From contig JAFEBY010000049.1 in the NCBI GenBank assembly GCA_018242465.1, forward strand, positions 1-39,211: a stretch of 39,211 nt of DNA, in the 5' to 3' direction. The notes under the pieces are model-generated. The model saw only the letters and a program-made list of their open reading frames with translations. It searched no databases and was not told the DNA's origin. Numbering within the stretch: the stretch's first letter is position 1; every line of letters starts with the position of its first letter. The position numbers and the translations under genes were made by a program. This stretch comes from Pseudomonadota bacterium (GTDB lineage Bacteria > Pseudomonadota > Gammaproteobacteria > Xanthomonadales > Xanthomonadaceae). Of the stretch, positions 8,005 through 17,339 are shown in pieces.

Positions 8005-9992
8005 CACAGCGCCTTCGCCACGTCGACCACGTGCTCGACGGTGAATCCGAAGTGCTTGAACAGCACATCCGCGGGCGCCGACGCACCGTAGCCGGTCATG
8101 CCGATCACCGCGCCATCGAGGCCGACGTATTTGCGCCAGAAATCGGCGGTGCCGGCTTCGATCGCGACGCGCTTGCGCACGGCATTCGGCAACACCGATT
8201 CACGATACGCGGCATCCTGGCGATCGAACACGTCGGTGCTCGGCATCGACACCACGCGCACGCGTTCGCCGAGTTGCGCTGCTGCATCCATCGCCAGCCC
8301 GACTTCGGATCCGGTGGCGATCAGGATGATGTCCGGCGTGCCCGCGCTGTCCTTCAGGATGTAGCCACCGCGACGGATCGCGGCCAGCTGCGCGGAATCA
8401 CGCTGCTGGTGCGCCAGGTTCTGGCGCGAGAACACCAGGCAGCTCGGGCCATCGGCGCGTTCGATCGCGGCCTGCCACGAGATCACGGACTCGACCGCAT
8501 CGCACGGGCGCCACAGATCGTTGTGCGGGATGTAGCGCAGCGATGCCATGTGTTCGACCGGCTGGTGCGTCGGGCCGTCTTCGCCGAGTCCGATGGAGTC
8601 ATGCGTGTAGACGTGGATGACGTGTGCGCCCATCAGCGCGCTCATGCGCACCGCGTTGCGCGCGTAATCGCTGAAGACCAGGAAGGTGGCGTCGTAGGGA
8701 ATGAAGCCGCCATGCAGCGCCAGGCCATTGCTGATCGCCGACATGCCGAATTCGCGCACGCCGGAATGGATGTAGTTGGCGTTGGCGTCATTGCTGGTGA
8801 CGCTTTCGCTGCCGCTCCACAAGGTCAGGTTGGAATGGGCGAGATCGGCCGAGCCGCCGACCAGTTCCGGCAGGTGCGGCGCGAACGCCTCGATCGCCAT
8901 CTGCGACGCCTTGCGGCTGGCGACGACCGGACCTTCGACCTGCAGCTTGGCGGCATAGGTATCGGCCAATGCGTGGAAGTCGGAAGGCAACACGCCCGTC
9001 ATCCGCCGCGTCAGTTCTTCGGCTTCTTGCGGGAATGCCGCGCGATAGGCCGCGAATGCCGTGTTCCACTCGGCTTCGCGCGCGGCGCCGGCCGCGTGGG
9101 CGTCCCAGGCCTGCAGGATGTCGGCGGGAATTTCGAACGGCGCATATGGCCAGTTGAGCGCATCGCGGGTCGCTTGGACTTCGTCCTTGCCCAGCGGTGC
9201 GCCGTGGCTGGACTCCTTGCCGGCCTTGTGCGGCGACCCGAAACCGATCGTGGTGCGGCAGCAGATCAGCACCGGTTTGTCGGTGACCGCCAGCGCAGTC
9301 TGGATCGCGGTTTCCACTTCCACCGGATCCTGGCCGTCGACGCCGCGGATCACCTTCCAGCCATAGGCCTCGAAACGTGCCGGAGTGTCATCGGTGAACC
9401 AACCCTGGGTATCGCCATCGATGCTGATGTGGTTGTCGTCCCAGAAGGCGACCAACTTGTCCAGCTTCCACGTGCCAGCCAGCGACGCGGCTTCATGGCT
9501 GATGCCTTCCATCATGCAGCCGTCGCCCATGAACACCCAGGTGCGGTGGTCGACGATGTCGTGGCCAGCGCGGTTGAAACGCTGCGCCAGCAGCTTTTCC
9601 GCCAGCGCCATGCCGACCGCATTGGCGAAGCCCTGGCCAAGCGGACCGGTGGTGGTCTCGACGCCCTGCGTCTCGTAGTTTTCCGGATGACCGGGCGTTT
9701 TCGATCCGAACTGGCGGAAGTTCTTGATGTCGTCGATCGACAGGTCGTACCCGGTCAGGTGCAGCACCGCGTACTGCAGCATCGATCCGTGGCCATTGCT
9801 CAGGATGAAACGGTCGCGGTTCCACCACTTCGGGTTGGCCGGGTTGTGCGACAGGTGGCTGCGCCACAGCACTTCGGCGATGTCGGCCATGCCCATCGGC
9901 ATGCCGGGATGGCCGGAATTCGCGGCCTGGACGGCATCGATGGCGAGGAAACGGATGGCGTTCGCGAGTTCGCGTCGCGTCGGTGTGGTCAT
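8004..9992 (-). CDS. tkt: Transketolase
   Basis: 662 residues, full length. A thiamine-diphosphate enzyme of the non-oxidative pentose phosphate pathway, moving two-carbon units between ketoses and aldoses. Motifs seen are SGHPGMPMG near the N-terminus, [11 protein letters not shown], the thiamine/Mg2+ motif [13 protein letters not shown] followed by [19 protein letters not shown]-type substrate loop ([11 protein letters not shown]), and the Pyr-domain signature with [17 protein letters not shown]. The C-terminal domain has [10 protein letters not shown]. No clear ribosome site precedes the ATG at 9992, and an imperfect tandem repeat occupies the leader. The downstream lipoprotein gene overlaps by one base. 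Confidence 0.97.
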   Translation of the reverse strand: MTTPTRRELANAIRFLAIDAVQAANSGHPGMPMGMADIAEVLWRSHLSHNPANPKWWNRDRFILSNGHGSMLQYAVLHLTGYDLSIDDIKNFRQFGSKTPGHPENYETQGVETTTGPLGQGFANAVGMALAEKLLAQRFNRAGHDIVDHRTWVFMGDGCMMEGISHEAASLAGTWKLDKLVAFWDDNHISIDGDTQGWFTDDTPARFEAYGWKVIRGVDGQDPVEVETAIQTALAVTDKPVLICCRTTIGFGSPHKAGKESSHGAPLGKDEVQATRDALNWPYAPFEIPADILQAWDAHAAGAAREAEWNTAFAAYRAAFPQEAEELTRRMTGVLPSDFHALADTYAAKLQVEGPVVASRKASQMAIEAFAPHLPELVGGSADLAHSNLTLWSGSESVTSNDANANYIHSGVREFGMSAISNGLALHGGFIPYDATFLVFSDYARNAVRMSALMGAHVIHVYTHDSIGLGEDGPTHQPVEHMASLRYIPHNDLWRPCDAVESVISWQAAIERADGPSCLVFSRQNLAHQQRDSAQLAAIRRGGYILKDSAGTPDIILIATGSEVGLAMDAAAQLGERVRVVSMPSTDVFDRQDAAYRESVLPNAVRKRVAIEAGTADFWRKYVGLDGAVIGMTGYGASAPADVLFKHFGFTVEHVVDVAKAL

Positions 9993-10010
9993 GGCGGCAT
10001 CGGCGGGCGC

Positions 10011-10077
10011 CCGCGGCTCGGGGCCTGCCTATTGTCCCACAACGACGTCCGCGGCTCGGGCTGCAGGCTATTGCCCA
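10011..10077. repeat. Imperfect 29-bp tandem repeat in the tkt leader
   Basis: Two copies (10011-10039 and 10049-10077) share CCGCGGCTCGGG, then a CTGC-rich centre, CTATTG and CCCA. They lie 19-85 bases upstream of the tkt start. No binding site is recognised in them. The CAAT of each copy on the minus strand could belong to a promoter, but no -35 fits. Confidence 0.5.
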
Positions 10078-10112
10078 GCACGTTCAGATACCGGGGCGGC
10101 ATCCGCACCGAA

Positions 10113-11456
10113 TCAATGCATCGCGTTTTCTTCCAGCCGCTCCAGCGTGGCGTCGTCCGGGATGTCGGACTCACCGCTGCGATGCGACACCACGACTGCC
10201 GTCGCAAGGTCGCCGGTGACGTTGAGCGCGGTGCGGCACATGTCGAGGAAGGTGTTGACGCCGAGGATGATGCCGATACCTTCCGCCTTGATGCCGACGA
10301 TGCCGCAGATCATCGCGATCACCGGCAGCGATCCCGACGGGATGCCGGCGGTGCCGATGCCGCCGAGGATGCACAGGATCAACACCATCAATTGCGTGGC
10401 GATCGGCATGTGCATGCCATAGACCTGTGCCAGGAACAGCACGGTGATGCCTTCGAACAGCGCGGTGCCGTGGTGGTTGGCGGACGCGCCGACGGTCAGC
10501 ACGAAGCGCGAGACCTTGCGCGGCAGGCCGAGATCTTCCTCCGCCACGCGCAGCGTCACCGGCAACGTGGCCGTTGAAGATGCCGTCGCGAACGCGGTCA
10601 GCGTGGCTTCCTGGGTCTGGGTGAAGAACCGGCGCGGCGTCATCCCGCCCATGAAACGCACCCACAGCGGCAGGACGATGAAGCCGTGGATCGCCAGCGC
10701 CAGCAACACCGTCACCACGAACCAGGCCAGGCTCTTGATCACGTCCCAACCCAATTGCGCGGTCAGGTTGAACATGAAGGCCGCGACCGCATACGGCGCG
10801 AGGCGGATGAACAGACCGATGAGGTGCATGGAAACCTCGAACAGGCCCTGCACCGCATTCTTGAACGCAGCGGTGCCCGGTGTCGGCTTCATCACCAGGC
10901 CGATGCCGATCATCAGCGCGAAGAAGACGATGCCGAGCTTCTTGCTGTCATCGGCCATGGCGCCAACGATGTTGTGCGGCACGATGTTGACCAACAAGTC
11001 CATCAGCTTGAGGTCGGCGCCCTTCTGAATGATGTCGCCAGTCTTCGCCGTGCTCATGGCCTGCTGCACCAGCGCCGGATCCATGTGCGTGCCGGGTTGC
11101 ATCACGTTGACGCACACCAGCCCGACCAGGACCGCGGCGAACGTCACCACTGCGGTGTAGGTCAGCGTCTTCCAGCCCAACCGCCCCAGCGAAGCGATGT
11201 CGCCGAGTTCAGCCACGCCCAGCACCAGCGCCGAGAACATCAGCGGCACCACCAGCATGAACAGCAGGTTGAGGAAGATCTGGCCGAAGGGCCGCGTCGC
11301 GTAGGTCATCAGGTGCTGCACCCACGGCGCATCGCCGACGAAGGCATGGACCGCCAACCCCGCCAGCGTACCCAGCACAAAACCGATCAGCACCTTGTAG
11401 TGCAAGGCCAGCCCTTTGCCATCGGTGGTCGCGACGGGGTTCTGCTGAGGGGTCAT
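10113..11456 (-). CDS. DAACS-family dicarboxylate/amino acid:cation symporter with altered motif
   Basis: 447 residues, typical for the GltP/DctA/GltPh family. There are about eight membrane helices plus hairpins HP1 and HP2. Family marks are LNLLFMLVVPLMFSALVLGV (59-78), the serine-rich HP1 tip ASSTATLP (292-299), HP2 GTAGIPSGS (368-376), and the TM8 substrate motif LDMCRTALNVTGD (404-416) with D405, R408, N412 and D416 intact. The TM7 motif, normally NMDGT, is NHHGT at 327-331, so the cation-binding Asp is His. The position matching D390 of GltPh is Asn (N401). Substrate and coupling ion are therefore uncertain. It lies between tkt (120 bases) and batD (51 bases) on the same strand. Confidence 0.92.
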   Translation of the reverse strand: MTPQQNPVATTDGKGLALHYKVLIGFVLGTLAGLAVHAFVGDAPWVQHLMTYATRPFGQIFLNLLFMLVVPLMFSALVLGVAELGDIASLGRLGWKTLTYTAVVTFAAVLVGLVCVNVMQPGTHMDPALVQQAMSTAKTGDIIQKGADLKLMDLLVNIVPHNIVGAMADDSKKLGIVFFALMIGIGLVMKPTPGTAAFKNAVQGLFEVSMHLIGLFIRLAPYAVAAFMFNLTAQLGWDVIKSLAWFVVTVLLALAIHGFIVLPLWVRFMGGMTPRRFFTQTQEATLTAFATASSTATLPVTLRVAEEDLGLPRKVSRFVLTVGASANHHGTALFEGITVLFLAQVYGMHMPIATQLMVLILCILGGIGTAGIPSGSLPVIAMICGIVGIKAEGIGIILGVNTFLDMCRTALNVTGDLATAVVVSHRSGESDIPDDATLERLEENAMH

Positions 11457-11507
11457 GTGTCGGCTCCGGCCATGAAAATCCGAGGGAGCTTAACAAACCG
11501 TCCCCGA

Positions 11508-13193
11508 TCAGTGCTCCGGATAGAGCGGTGGCAGTGCGGACTTGGCGGCTTTTGCCGTCGCTGCCGCCTGCCACTGCGGCCCGCCGCGGAAGGCCTGTCG
11601 CAACGACGCCAGTGCCGTTTCAGGCGCGAGCCGGCCGTTCCCCCAGAGCGCAGCCTGCAAGTCATCGACAGCCTCGATCTGCTGCGACGAGCCCAATCGC
11701 GACTTCAACGCATCGAGATCGGCCGCAGGCGGGTTCGCCATGCGCTGCAAGGTCTGGGCGACGCGGGCGAGATCGCCGCAGCCCAGTGCGTCCTCGAGTT
11801 CATTGTTGCGCAACGGTTGCAGCAGCGCCGATGGGGTTGGATTCGGCAACACTGGCGCAGGCGTGCGCATGTCGCGACGACGCGCGACCCAGGCCAGGCT
11901 GGCGATCCACAACAACCCGATTCCTGCGGCAACAATGCTCCACACGAATCCCGAGCTCAACCAGCGCGGCCATTTCGCGCTTTCCCGCGCAGCCGCCGGT
12001 TGCGTCGCCGCGGGTGCCGCGAACGCACCGGTTCCGGGCGCCACACTCAACGTCACGCCCTGCACCTGCGCAGTCGCCGGCTGGTCATTCTCGACATTCC
12101 ACCACTGGATCGGCACGGTCTGCAGGTGCAATGCGCCTGGGTGTGCAGGCACCACCGAGAAGCGCCGCGTCACCACCGTCTGCGGACGTCCGCCGCTGTC
12201 GCGATCATCGACCGTCGGCGCTTCCGGATAGACCTGTGCATCGTTGTCGGCGGTCAGCATCAATTCCGGCAATTGCGCCGCGCTGGCACCATCGGCTTGC
12301 ATGCGCAAGGTCACCACCGCCGTTTGGCCTGCGGTCGCCGCACTCGGGGCATTCGCCACCTGCAATTCGAGTCGATGCAGCGGCAACCACGGCTGCAACG
12401 CACTCGCCGGCGTCACACGTACCTGCAGCACCTGCGGTTGTCCGCTGGCACGCAGGTTCTCGCGGCCATCCCCGAAGACATCATCGAAGAACCCGCCCTG
12501 CCCATGTCCGTTGAAGTGTGCCGCCGGCAAAGTCAGGGCACCGCTGCGGTCAGGGACGAGGACGTAGTGCCGCTCGATCACCGAATAGCTGCGGCCGCCG
12601 ACATCTTCCGTCCCCTGCACGTCCTCGCCGACCCGACGCAAGGACGCACCGGGAGGCGCTTCAAGATCGAGCGAACCATCCAGCATCTGCGTCGCGTACA
12701 GCAATCGCACGGTCACGCCCACCGATTGCTGCACATAGGGATGGCGATCATCGACCTGGGTCTGGATGAACACCGATCCTTGCGCGGACGCTGCCGTTTG
12801 TGCCTGCTGCGGAACGGGTTGTGCCTGCGGCGATGCCGCTGCACTGCCTGCGGCCGTCACTTCCAGCTGCAATGGCGGCGTGCGATCGCGACCGACGGCC
12901 AGCGCCGGGATGGTCTGGATCCCGGGCTGCAACGCGATCAGTTCAACGCGATAGCGCAGATCGACTGACAGCGCGCCATTGGCGAAGTGCACCGAGCGTT
13001 CGCTGGCGACATCCTCGACGCGGAATCGCGAACGCAGCGCCGAATAATCAGGCGCACCGACCTGGTCGGTGGCGATGGTCAGCATCACCGCATCGCCCTG
13101 CGTGACGCGGGTGCGATCGAGCGTCGCTGTCGTCTTCGCCCATGTTGGCATAGCGAACATCGCCAGCATGATCAATGCGACACCACGTTTCAT
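11508..13193 (-). CDS. batD: BatD-family membrane protein
   Basis: 561 residues. Signal peptide (MKRGVALIMLAMFAMPTWA), then repeated beta-rich domains starting TATLDRTRVTQGDAVMLTI, as in BatD/oxygen-tolerance proteins. One transmembrane helix lies near residue 420-442 (VWSIVAAGIGLLWIASLAWVA), followed by a cytoplasmic tail of about 118 residues. It is the last gene of the MoxR/Bat operon, and its ATG overlaps the stop of the preceding gene by four bases. Bat proteins were named for aerotolerance in Bacteroides, but their biochemical role is still unclear; an envelope-linked stress function is the usual view. About 50 bases separate it from the downstream symporter gene. Confidence 0.88.
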   Translation of the reverse strand: MKRGVALIMLAMFAMPTWAKTTATLDRTRVTQGDAVMLTIATDQVGAPDYSALRSRFRVEDVASERSVHFANGALSVDLRYRVELIALQPGIQTIPALAVGRDRTPPLQLEVTAAGSAAASPQAQPVPQQAQTAASAQGSVFIQTQVDDRHPYVQQSVGVTVRLLYATQMLDGSLDLEAPPGASLRRVGEDVQGTEDVGGRSYSVIERHYVLVPDRSGALTLPAAHFNGHGQGGFFDDVFGDGRENLRASGQPQVLQVRVTPASALQPWLPLHRLELQVANAPSAATAGQTAVVTLRMQADGASAAQLPELMLTADNDAQVYPEAPTVDDRDSGGRPQTVVTRRFSVVPAHPGALHLQTVPIQWWNVENDQPATAQVQGVTLSVAPGTGAFAAPAATQPAAARESAKWPRWLSSGFVWSIVAAGIGLLWIASLAWVARRRDMRTPAPVLPNPTPSALLQPLRNNELEDALGCGDLARVAQTLQRMANPPAADLDALKSRLGSSQQIEAVDDLQAALWGNGRLAPETALASLRQAFRGGPQWQAAATAKAAKSALPPLYPEH

Positions 13194-14965
13194 CCACCAC
13201 CTCCCTGGCGCCGCGCGCGTTCCAGCTGGAACTTGCTGCGCAGCAAGGCCCCGGGATCATCGGGGATACGCCGCAACCAGGCGTCGACCTGTTGGCGGCG
13301 CTCGCGTTCGGCGGCAGCTTCCGGCTGCGACCCTGCACCCGGTTGCCGGCCCTGTGTATTGTCCTTGCCCTGTTTCATCGCCTCGCGCATGCGTTCGCGC
13401 TGCGCCGCATTCGCCGCTTCCTGACCGGCGCGATCTTCCGGCTTCGGCTGACTGGACGAATCACCCGACGATGGCTGGCCATCCTGCGGTTGCGTGTTTT
13501 GCGGCCGGTTCCCCTGCTGCGGACTGCCTTGCTGCTGTCCGCTCTGCTGTTGTGGGGTGTTGTTCTGCGAACCATCGTGTTGCTGCTGCCCGCCCTGCTG
13601 CTGACCGCCCTGCTGCTGGCCCTGCTGGTGATGTTGCGGATCCTTGTTGGCGGATTGTTGCCCCTTCGGCGGCGGCTGGCGCATCGCCTTGAGCACCGCA
13701 TCGCGATTGGCCTTCGCATCCGTCATGGCTGGATCACGCCGCAAGGCCTGGTCGTAGGCCTGCACCGCTTCGCGGTACTTCCCCAGTCGTGCCAATGCAT
13801 TGCCGCGGTTGTAGGCGGCATCGGCGCTGTCGACCTTCGCGAATTCGGACTCGGCGCGAGCGAAATCGCCCTGACGATAGGCGCGCTGCCCCGATTGCAT
13901 GTGGTCGTAGGCCTGCTGGTCGGGACGCCGCCACAGATCGCCGGCCTGTCCTGTTTGCGGAATCGCAGCAAGGCCGATCGCAACGAACACCATCGCCGCC
14001 AATGCCCCGCCACGACGGAACGCCGGCAACAGCAACAACAGCAAGGGAAGCAACAACCATGCGCCATCGTCCTGCCACTGGCTGCCGGCATGGCCATGCG
14101 CGTTGCCGCCGGCGACGTTGGACGCCGGCGCATCAACCCCAAGTTGAGTGATGTCGGCAGGAGTTGATTCCATTGCCACGGCGCGGCCCCCACCTGCGCC
14201 CGCCATCGCCTCCAGCGACGCAAGATCAAGACGTGCCATTGCGATGTCGCCGGCGGCATCGCGGACCGGGCGTCCCGCCGCACTGCCAACACCCAATGCG
14301 GATACGCGGAACCCGTCGTTGCGTGCGGCAGCCGCCGCACGAATGGCCGCAGCATCGGCGTGATCGGTCATCAACACGATGTCGCCCTGACTGTTTCCAG
14401 CCTGCTGCAACAGTTCCTGCGCAAGGCGGATCGCACGATCCGCATTCTGGCCATCGTCCGGCATCACGTCCGGCGACAACGCATCGATGAACACCGCGAC
14501 ATTGGCGGGATCATCGGTCAGCGGCGCGACGGCATAGGCATCACGCGCGAACGCGACCAACGCGACTTGTCCATCGGGACGCGCCTTCAACCATTGCTGC
14601 AACTTCGCGCGCATCAACAGCAAACGCGATGGCGCGACATCCTCGGCCCTGCTTGCCGACGACAGATCGATGGCGATCACCAGCGGCGACTTCGACTGCT
14701 GCAACGGGGCCTCGCTGCGATGCCAGGACGGCCCAGCCAGCGTCAGCACTGCACACATCGCCAAAACTGTCGCCCACAGCGGGGCAAGCCAGACGCGCCC
14801 CACCACGCCCCCATCATCCAGCACGTACGGACGCAGCACCGGATCGATCACGCCCGCCCACGGATCGCGACCATGGCGCAGGCGCCAGGCCAGCCACGCC
14901 ACGACCGGCACCACGAGCAAGGCCCACAGCCATTCCGGGCGCAACCAGTGCAAGCCGGCGATCAT
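13190..14965 (-). CDS. BatB/BatC fusion: VWA domain plus TPR and Gln-rich tail
   Basis: 591 residues. N-terminal membrane helices (WALLVVPVVAWLAW and LWATVLAMCAVLTLAG), then a von Willebrand A domain starting LVIAIDLSSAS (96-105), a membrane helix near residue 310 (LLLPLLLLLLPAF), and a tetratricopeptide part (QAYDHMQSGQRAYRQGDFARA, then AYNRGNALARLGKYREAVQAYDQAL). A long Gln/Gly/Pro-rich low-complexity tail follows (about residues 435-545). In many bacteria BatB and BatC are separate, so this is a fusion. The MIDAS motif expected as DxSxS reads D100, S102, A104, with a Ser displaced to 105, so metal binding may be weakened. The start overlaps the BatA stop by four bases. Confidence 0.88.
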   Translation of the reverse strand: MIAGLHWLRPEWLWALLVVPVVAWLAWRLRHGRDPWAGVIDPVLRPYVLDDGGVVGRVWLAPLWATVLAMCAVLTLAGPSWHRSEAPLQQSKSPLVIAIDLSSASRAEDVAPSRLLLMRAKLQQWLKARPDGQVALVAFARDAYAVAPLTDDPANVAVFIDALSPDVMPDDGQNADRAIRLAQELLQQAGNSQGDIVLMTDHADAAAIRAAAAARNDGFRVSALGVGSAAGRPVRDAAGDIAMARLDLASLEAMAGAGGGRAVAMESTPADITQLGVDAPASNVAGGNAHGHAGSQWQDDGAWLLLPLLLLLLPAFRRGGALAAMVFVAIGLAAIPQTGQAGDLWRRPDQQAYDHMQSGQRAYRQGDFARAESEFAKVDSADAAYNRGNALARLGKYREAVQAYDQALRRDPAMTDAKANRDAVLKAMRQPPPKGQQSANKDPQHHQQGQQQGGQQQGGQQQHDGSQNNTPQQQSGQQQGSPQQGNRPQNTQPQDGQPSSGDSSSQPKPEDRAGQEAANAAQRERMREAMKQGKDNTQGRQPGAGSQPEAAAERERRQQVDAWLRRIPDDPGALLRSKFQLERARRQGGGG

Positions 14966-15993
14966 CGACGTCGCCTCCAGCCATTGAGCGCGAACGCCAG
15001 CACGAACAATCCGCAGCCCGCCAGCAGCAGCGGGTAATAGTGTTCGATGCGCGGACGCACCGCCTTGCCCTGCGTCTTCACCGGCTCCAGCCGTTCGATT
15101 TCGCCATAGATCCCGGAGAGCTGTTGCGCGTCGCGTGCCCGGTAATAGCGGCCGCCCGTCATCTGCGCGACCTTCTGCAAGGTCGCTTCATCCACTTCAT
15201 CGTCGCCACCCGGCATCGCGACCGGGATGCCGAAGAAACTCTGCTGCGACTCCCCGCCACCAACGCCAATGGTGTAGACACGCACGCCGGCGATCTGCGC
15301 CAGCTCCGCCGCCTTCAACGGTTCGATCACGCCGGATGTCGCGACGCCGTCGGTGAGCAGGATCAGTACGCGTTCTTGCCCCGGCACTTCGCGCAGGCGC
15401 TTCACGCCCAGTGCGATGGCATCGCCCAATGCAGTCGACGTTCCAGGCAATCCCACCACACTGTCGCGCAACTGCTGGCGGACGGTGTCGAGGTCAGCAG
15501 TGATCGGCGCGAGCACGAAGGCGCGATCGCCAAACACGATCAACCCAATGCGATCGCCGGCACGGCGATCGAGGAAATCGGCGATCACCGCTTTCGCCGC
15601 TGTCAGGCGATCCACCGTCGCGTTGCCCAGCGCCATGTCCGGCGTTTCCATGCTGCCGGAGAGATCGACCGCCAGCATCATCCCGCGGCCACTGTCCGGT
15701 GGCAGCACCGCCGGCCCGAGGCTTTGCGGGCGTGCGGCGGCCACGCACAACACGACCCACGCCAGCCAGCCCAGCCACGGCGCATGGCGTCGCAATACGC
15801 CCGGCGCACCATCGCCGATACGGGCCAGCGCGCTGGCATCGGGGAATCTCAATGCACCGCCCTGCGTGCGGCGCGGCGGCAGCAACATCCATGCCAGCCA
15901 CGCCAGCGGAATCGCCCACAGCATCCATGGCCACGCCAGCGCCCAATCGTGCGGCCATAGTCGCTGCAACCAGACCGTCACTGCCGCATCCAT
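14962..15993 (-). CDS. batA: BatA-like von Willebrand A domain membrane protein
   Basis: 343 residues. An N-terminal hydrophobic stretch (WALAWPWMLWAIPLAWLAWMLL), a second helix (WLGWLAWVVLCVAAA), the VWA domain with a complete MIDAS D110-L-S112-G-S114, followed by DRIGLIVFGDRAF and ILLTDGVATSG, and a C-terminal helix (YYPLLLAGCGLFVLAFAL) ending in WRRRR. It is a predicted metal-dependent protein-interaction module on the periplasmic or cytoplasmic face of the inner membrane. It overlaps the DUF4381 gene by 16 bases and the BatB/C gene by four. Confidence 0.88.
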   Translation of the reverse strand: MDAAVTVWLQRLWPHDWALAWPWMLWAIPLAWLAWMLLPPRRTQGGALRFPDASALARIGDGAPGVLRRHAPWLGWLAWVVLCVAAARPQSLGPAVLPPDSGRGMMLAVDLSGSMETPDMALGNATVDRLTAAKAVIADFLDRRAGDRIGLIVFGDRAFVLAPITADLDTVRQQLRDSVVGLPGTSTALGDAIALGVKRLREVPGQERVLILLTDGVATSGVIEPLKAAELAQIAGVRVYTIGVGGGESQQSFFGIPVAMPGGDDEVDEATLQKVAQMTGGRYYRARDAQQLSGIYGEIERLEPVKTQGKAVRPRIEHYYPLLLAGCGLFVLAFALNGWRRRR

Positions 15994-16430
15994 TCGATGA
16001 AGCGCGTACGCGCGATGCCGCGCAGGGCACGCACATCATTTGCATCAACGTCGCGGCGGAATGCGCCATCCACCAGTATCCGCCCGGCATCGGTCTCGAA
16101 CACCGGCACTCGGTGCCCGGCGTCAAGGAACCGCAGCCATGTCTCGCCATCGTAGGTGTCGGCATCGCCTTGCTTGCGGCGCGCGGCACGACGCAGCAAT
16201 TCCGACATCACCCGCACCTGCGCGGCTGGCGTCTGCGCCGCATCGACCGTGCGGTCGAACATCGCCTCGAGCTCGCGGATCTGACGGATCTTGCGTCGGC
16301 GCAGGATCCACATTGCCGCGATGATCGCGACAACGAGTGCCGCCGCGATCCACCACCCGGGCGCAGGCGGCCACCATGCCGGCGCGACTGCCGGGTGGAT
16401 GTCGCGCAATACGATTTGCGCAGGCGCCAT
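15978..16430 (-). CDS. DUF4381 single-pass membrane protein
   Basis: 150 residues from the ATG at 16430, which overlaps the DUF58 stop as TGATG. Opens with VLRDIHPAVAPAWWPPAPGWW, the proline/tryptophan-rich start typical of DUF4381, followed by one helix (IAAALVVAIIAAMWILRRRK) and a soluble helical domain (RVMSELLRRAARRKQGDADTY...WLRFLD). Members occur in MoxR/Bat operons. No enzymatic motif is visible. Role inferred: an accessory of the Bat complex. Confidence 0.85.
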   Translation of the reverse strand: MAPAQIVLRDIHPAVAPAWWPPAPGWWIAAALVVAIIAAMWILRRRKIRQIRELEAMFDRTVDAAQTPAAQVRVMSELLRRAARRKQGDADTYDGETWLRFLDAGHRVPVFETDAGRILVDGAFRRDVDANDVRALRGIARTRFIEWMRQ

Positions 16431-17326
16431 CACGCCACCTCCACCTGGGCGGGGCGAAAGCCGACCAACCAATCGGTTGCCGACGCATCGGTCATGATCG
16501 CCTGTGCATCGCCACCGGCATCGCGGATTGTCGCCAGCGCCTGCTGCAATGTTTCCGCGAATGCTTCTTTCCAGCGACCGTAGACGGCTGATCCCGAGAG
16601 ATCGAATTCGCTGCGTGCACCCGCACTGAGGAAGCGCAAGCGCCGGCGCGGTGGTGATTGTTCAAAGGCATCCACCGGCAACAACACATGCAATTCCGTC
16701 GCCTTCGCCAATGCGCGCCAGCGCGCGGCATCGATCGCGACAACGCTGGTCGCCTCAGCCAGCACCACGACACGCGAACCGGGACGCACCAACCTCCGCA
16801 TCTGCCGCAAAGCATGATCCAGCCCGTGCCCATCGTTTGCGGGCGTCGAGTACCAGCGCGCCAACGCTTCCATCACCGGCAATACACCGCGCATGCCGCC
16901 CGCCGGCATCCGTGGCGGTTCGCTGGCGCTGCCGCACATCGCGCCAATGCGATCTCCGTCGTTCAGTGCTGCCCACGCCGCAACTGCACCCAGGCGGGCC
17001 GCCTGCACCGATTTGTAACGCGCGCGCGTCCCGAAATACAGCGATGGCGCGCGATCGGCGACGATCCAGCTCGAGCGCTCACGCTCGGGCTGGAACAGCT
17101 TGGTGTGCGGCCTCCCGGTGCGCGCGGTGACTCGCCAGTCCATGTGGCGGGCGTCGTCGCCAACGGCGTATTCGCGCGACTCCGCGTATTCCATCCCGCG
17201 ACCTCGCAAGGGTGCCAATGCCGGTCCGCTCACGCCTTCGCGCGCACGTCGTGGCGGGCGTCGCGCTGCGGCTTCGCCACGCAATGCCAGCAACATCGAC
17301 AGGGAGGGATCGATCGCGTCGTTCAC
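16430..17326 (-). CDS. DUF58 domain protein of the MoxR/Bat operon
   Basis: 298 residues from a GTG at 17326. Upstream in-frame codons overlap the moxR gene and are not protein-like, so the longer open frame is rejected. An ATG at 17296 is the alternative. The DUF58 signature is clear: GRGMEYAESREYAVGDDARHMDW, then ARTGRPHTKLFQPERE. The rest is a degenerate VWA-like fold (RSSWIVADRAPSLYFG, RVVVLAEATSV). No membrane helix, so probably cytoplasmic. It starts 13 bases after the moxR stop and overlaps the next gene by one base. DUF58 proteins almost always accompany MoxR ATPases; their exact role is unknown. Confidence 0.85.
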   Translation of the reverse strand: MNDAIDPSLSMLLALRGEAAARRPPRRAREGVSGPALAPLRGRGMEYAESREYAVGDDARHMDWRVTARTGRPHTKLFQPERERSSWIVADRAPSLYFGTRARYKSVQAARLGAVAAWAALNDGDRIGAMCGSASEPPRMPAGGMRGVLPVMEALARWYSTPANDGHGLDHALRQMRRLVRPGSRVVVLAEATSVVAIDAARWRALAKATELHVLLPVDAFEQSPPRRRLRFLSAGARSEFDLSGSAVYGRWKEAFAETLQQALATIRDAGGDAQAIMTDASATDWLVGFRPAQVEVA

Positions 17327-17339
17327 GTCGGCTGCACAC

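Noticed and set aside
7935-10577. An 880-codon open frame on the plus strand opposite tkt
   Set aside because: Arg/His/Asp-rich shadow of transketolase in a GC-rich genome; no ribosome site or domain, and the opposite strand is an unmistakable enzyme. The same holds for long frames opposite pgk, batD/symporter, the RND gene and spoT.
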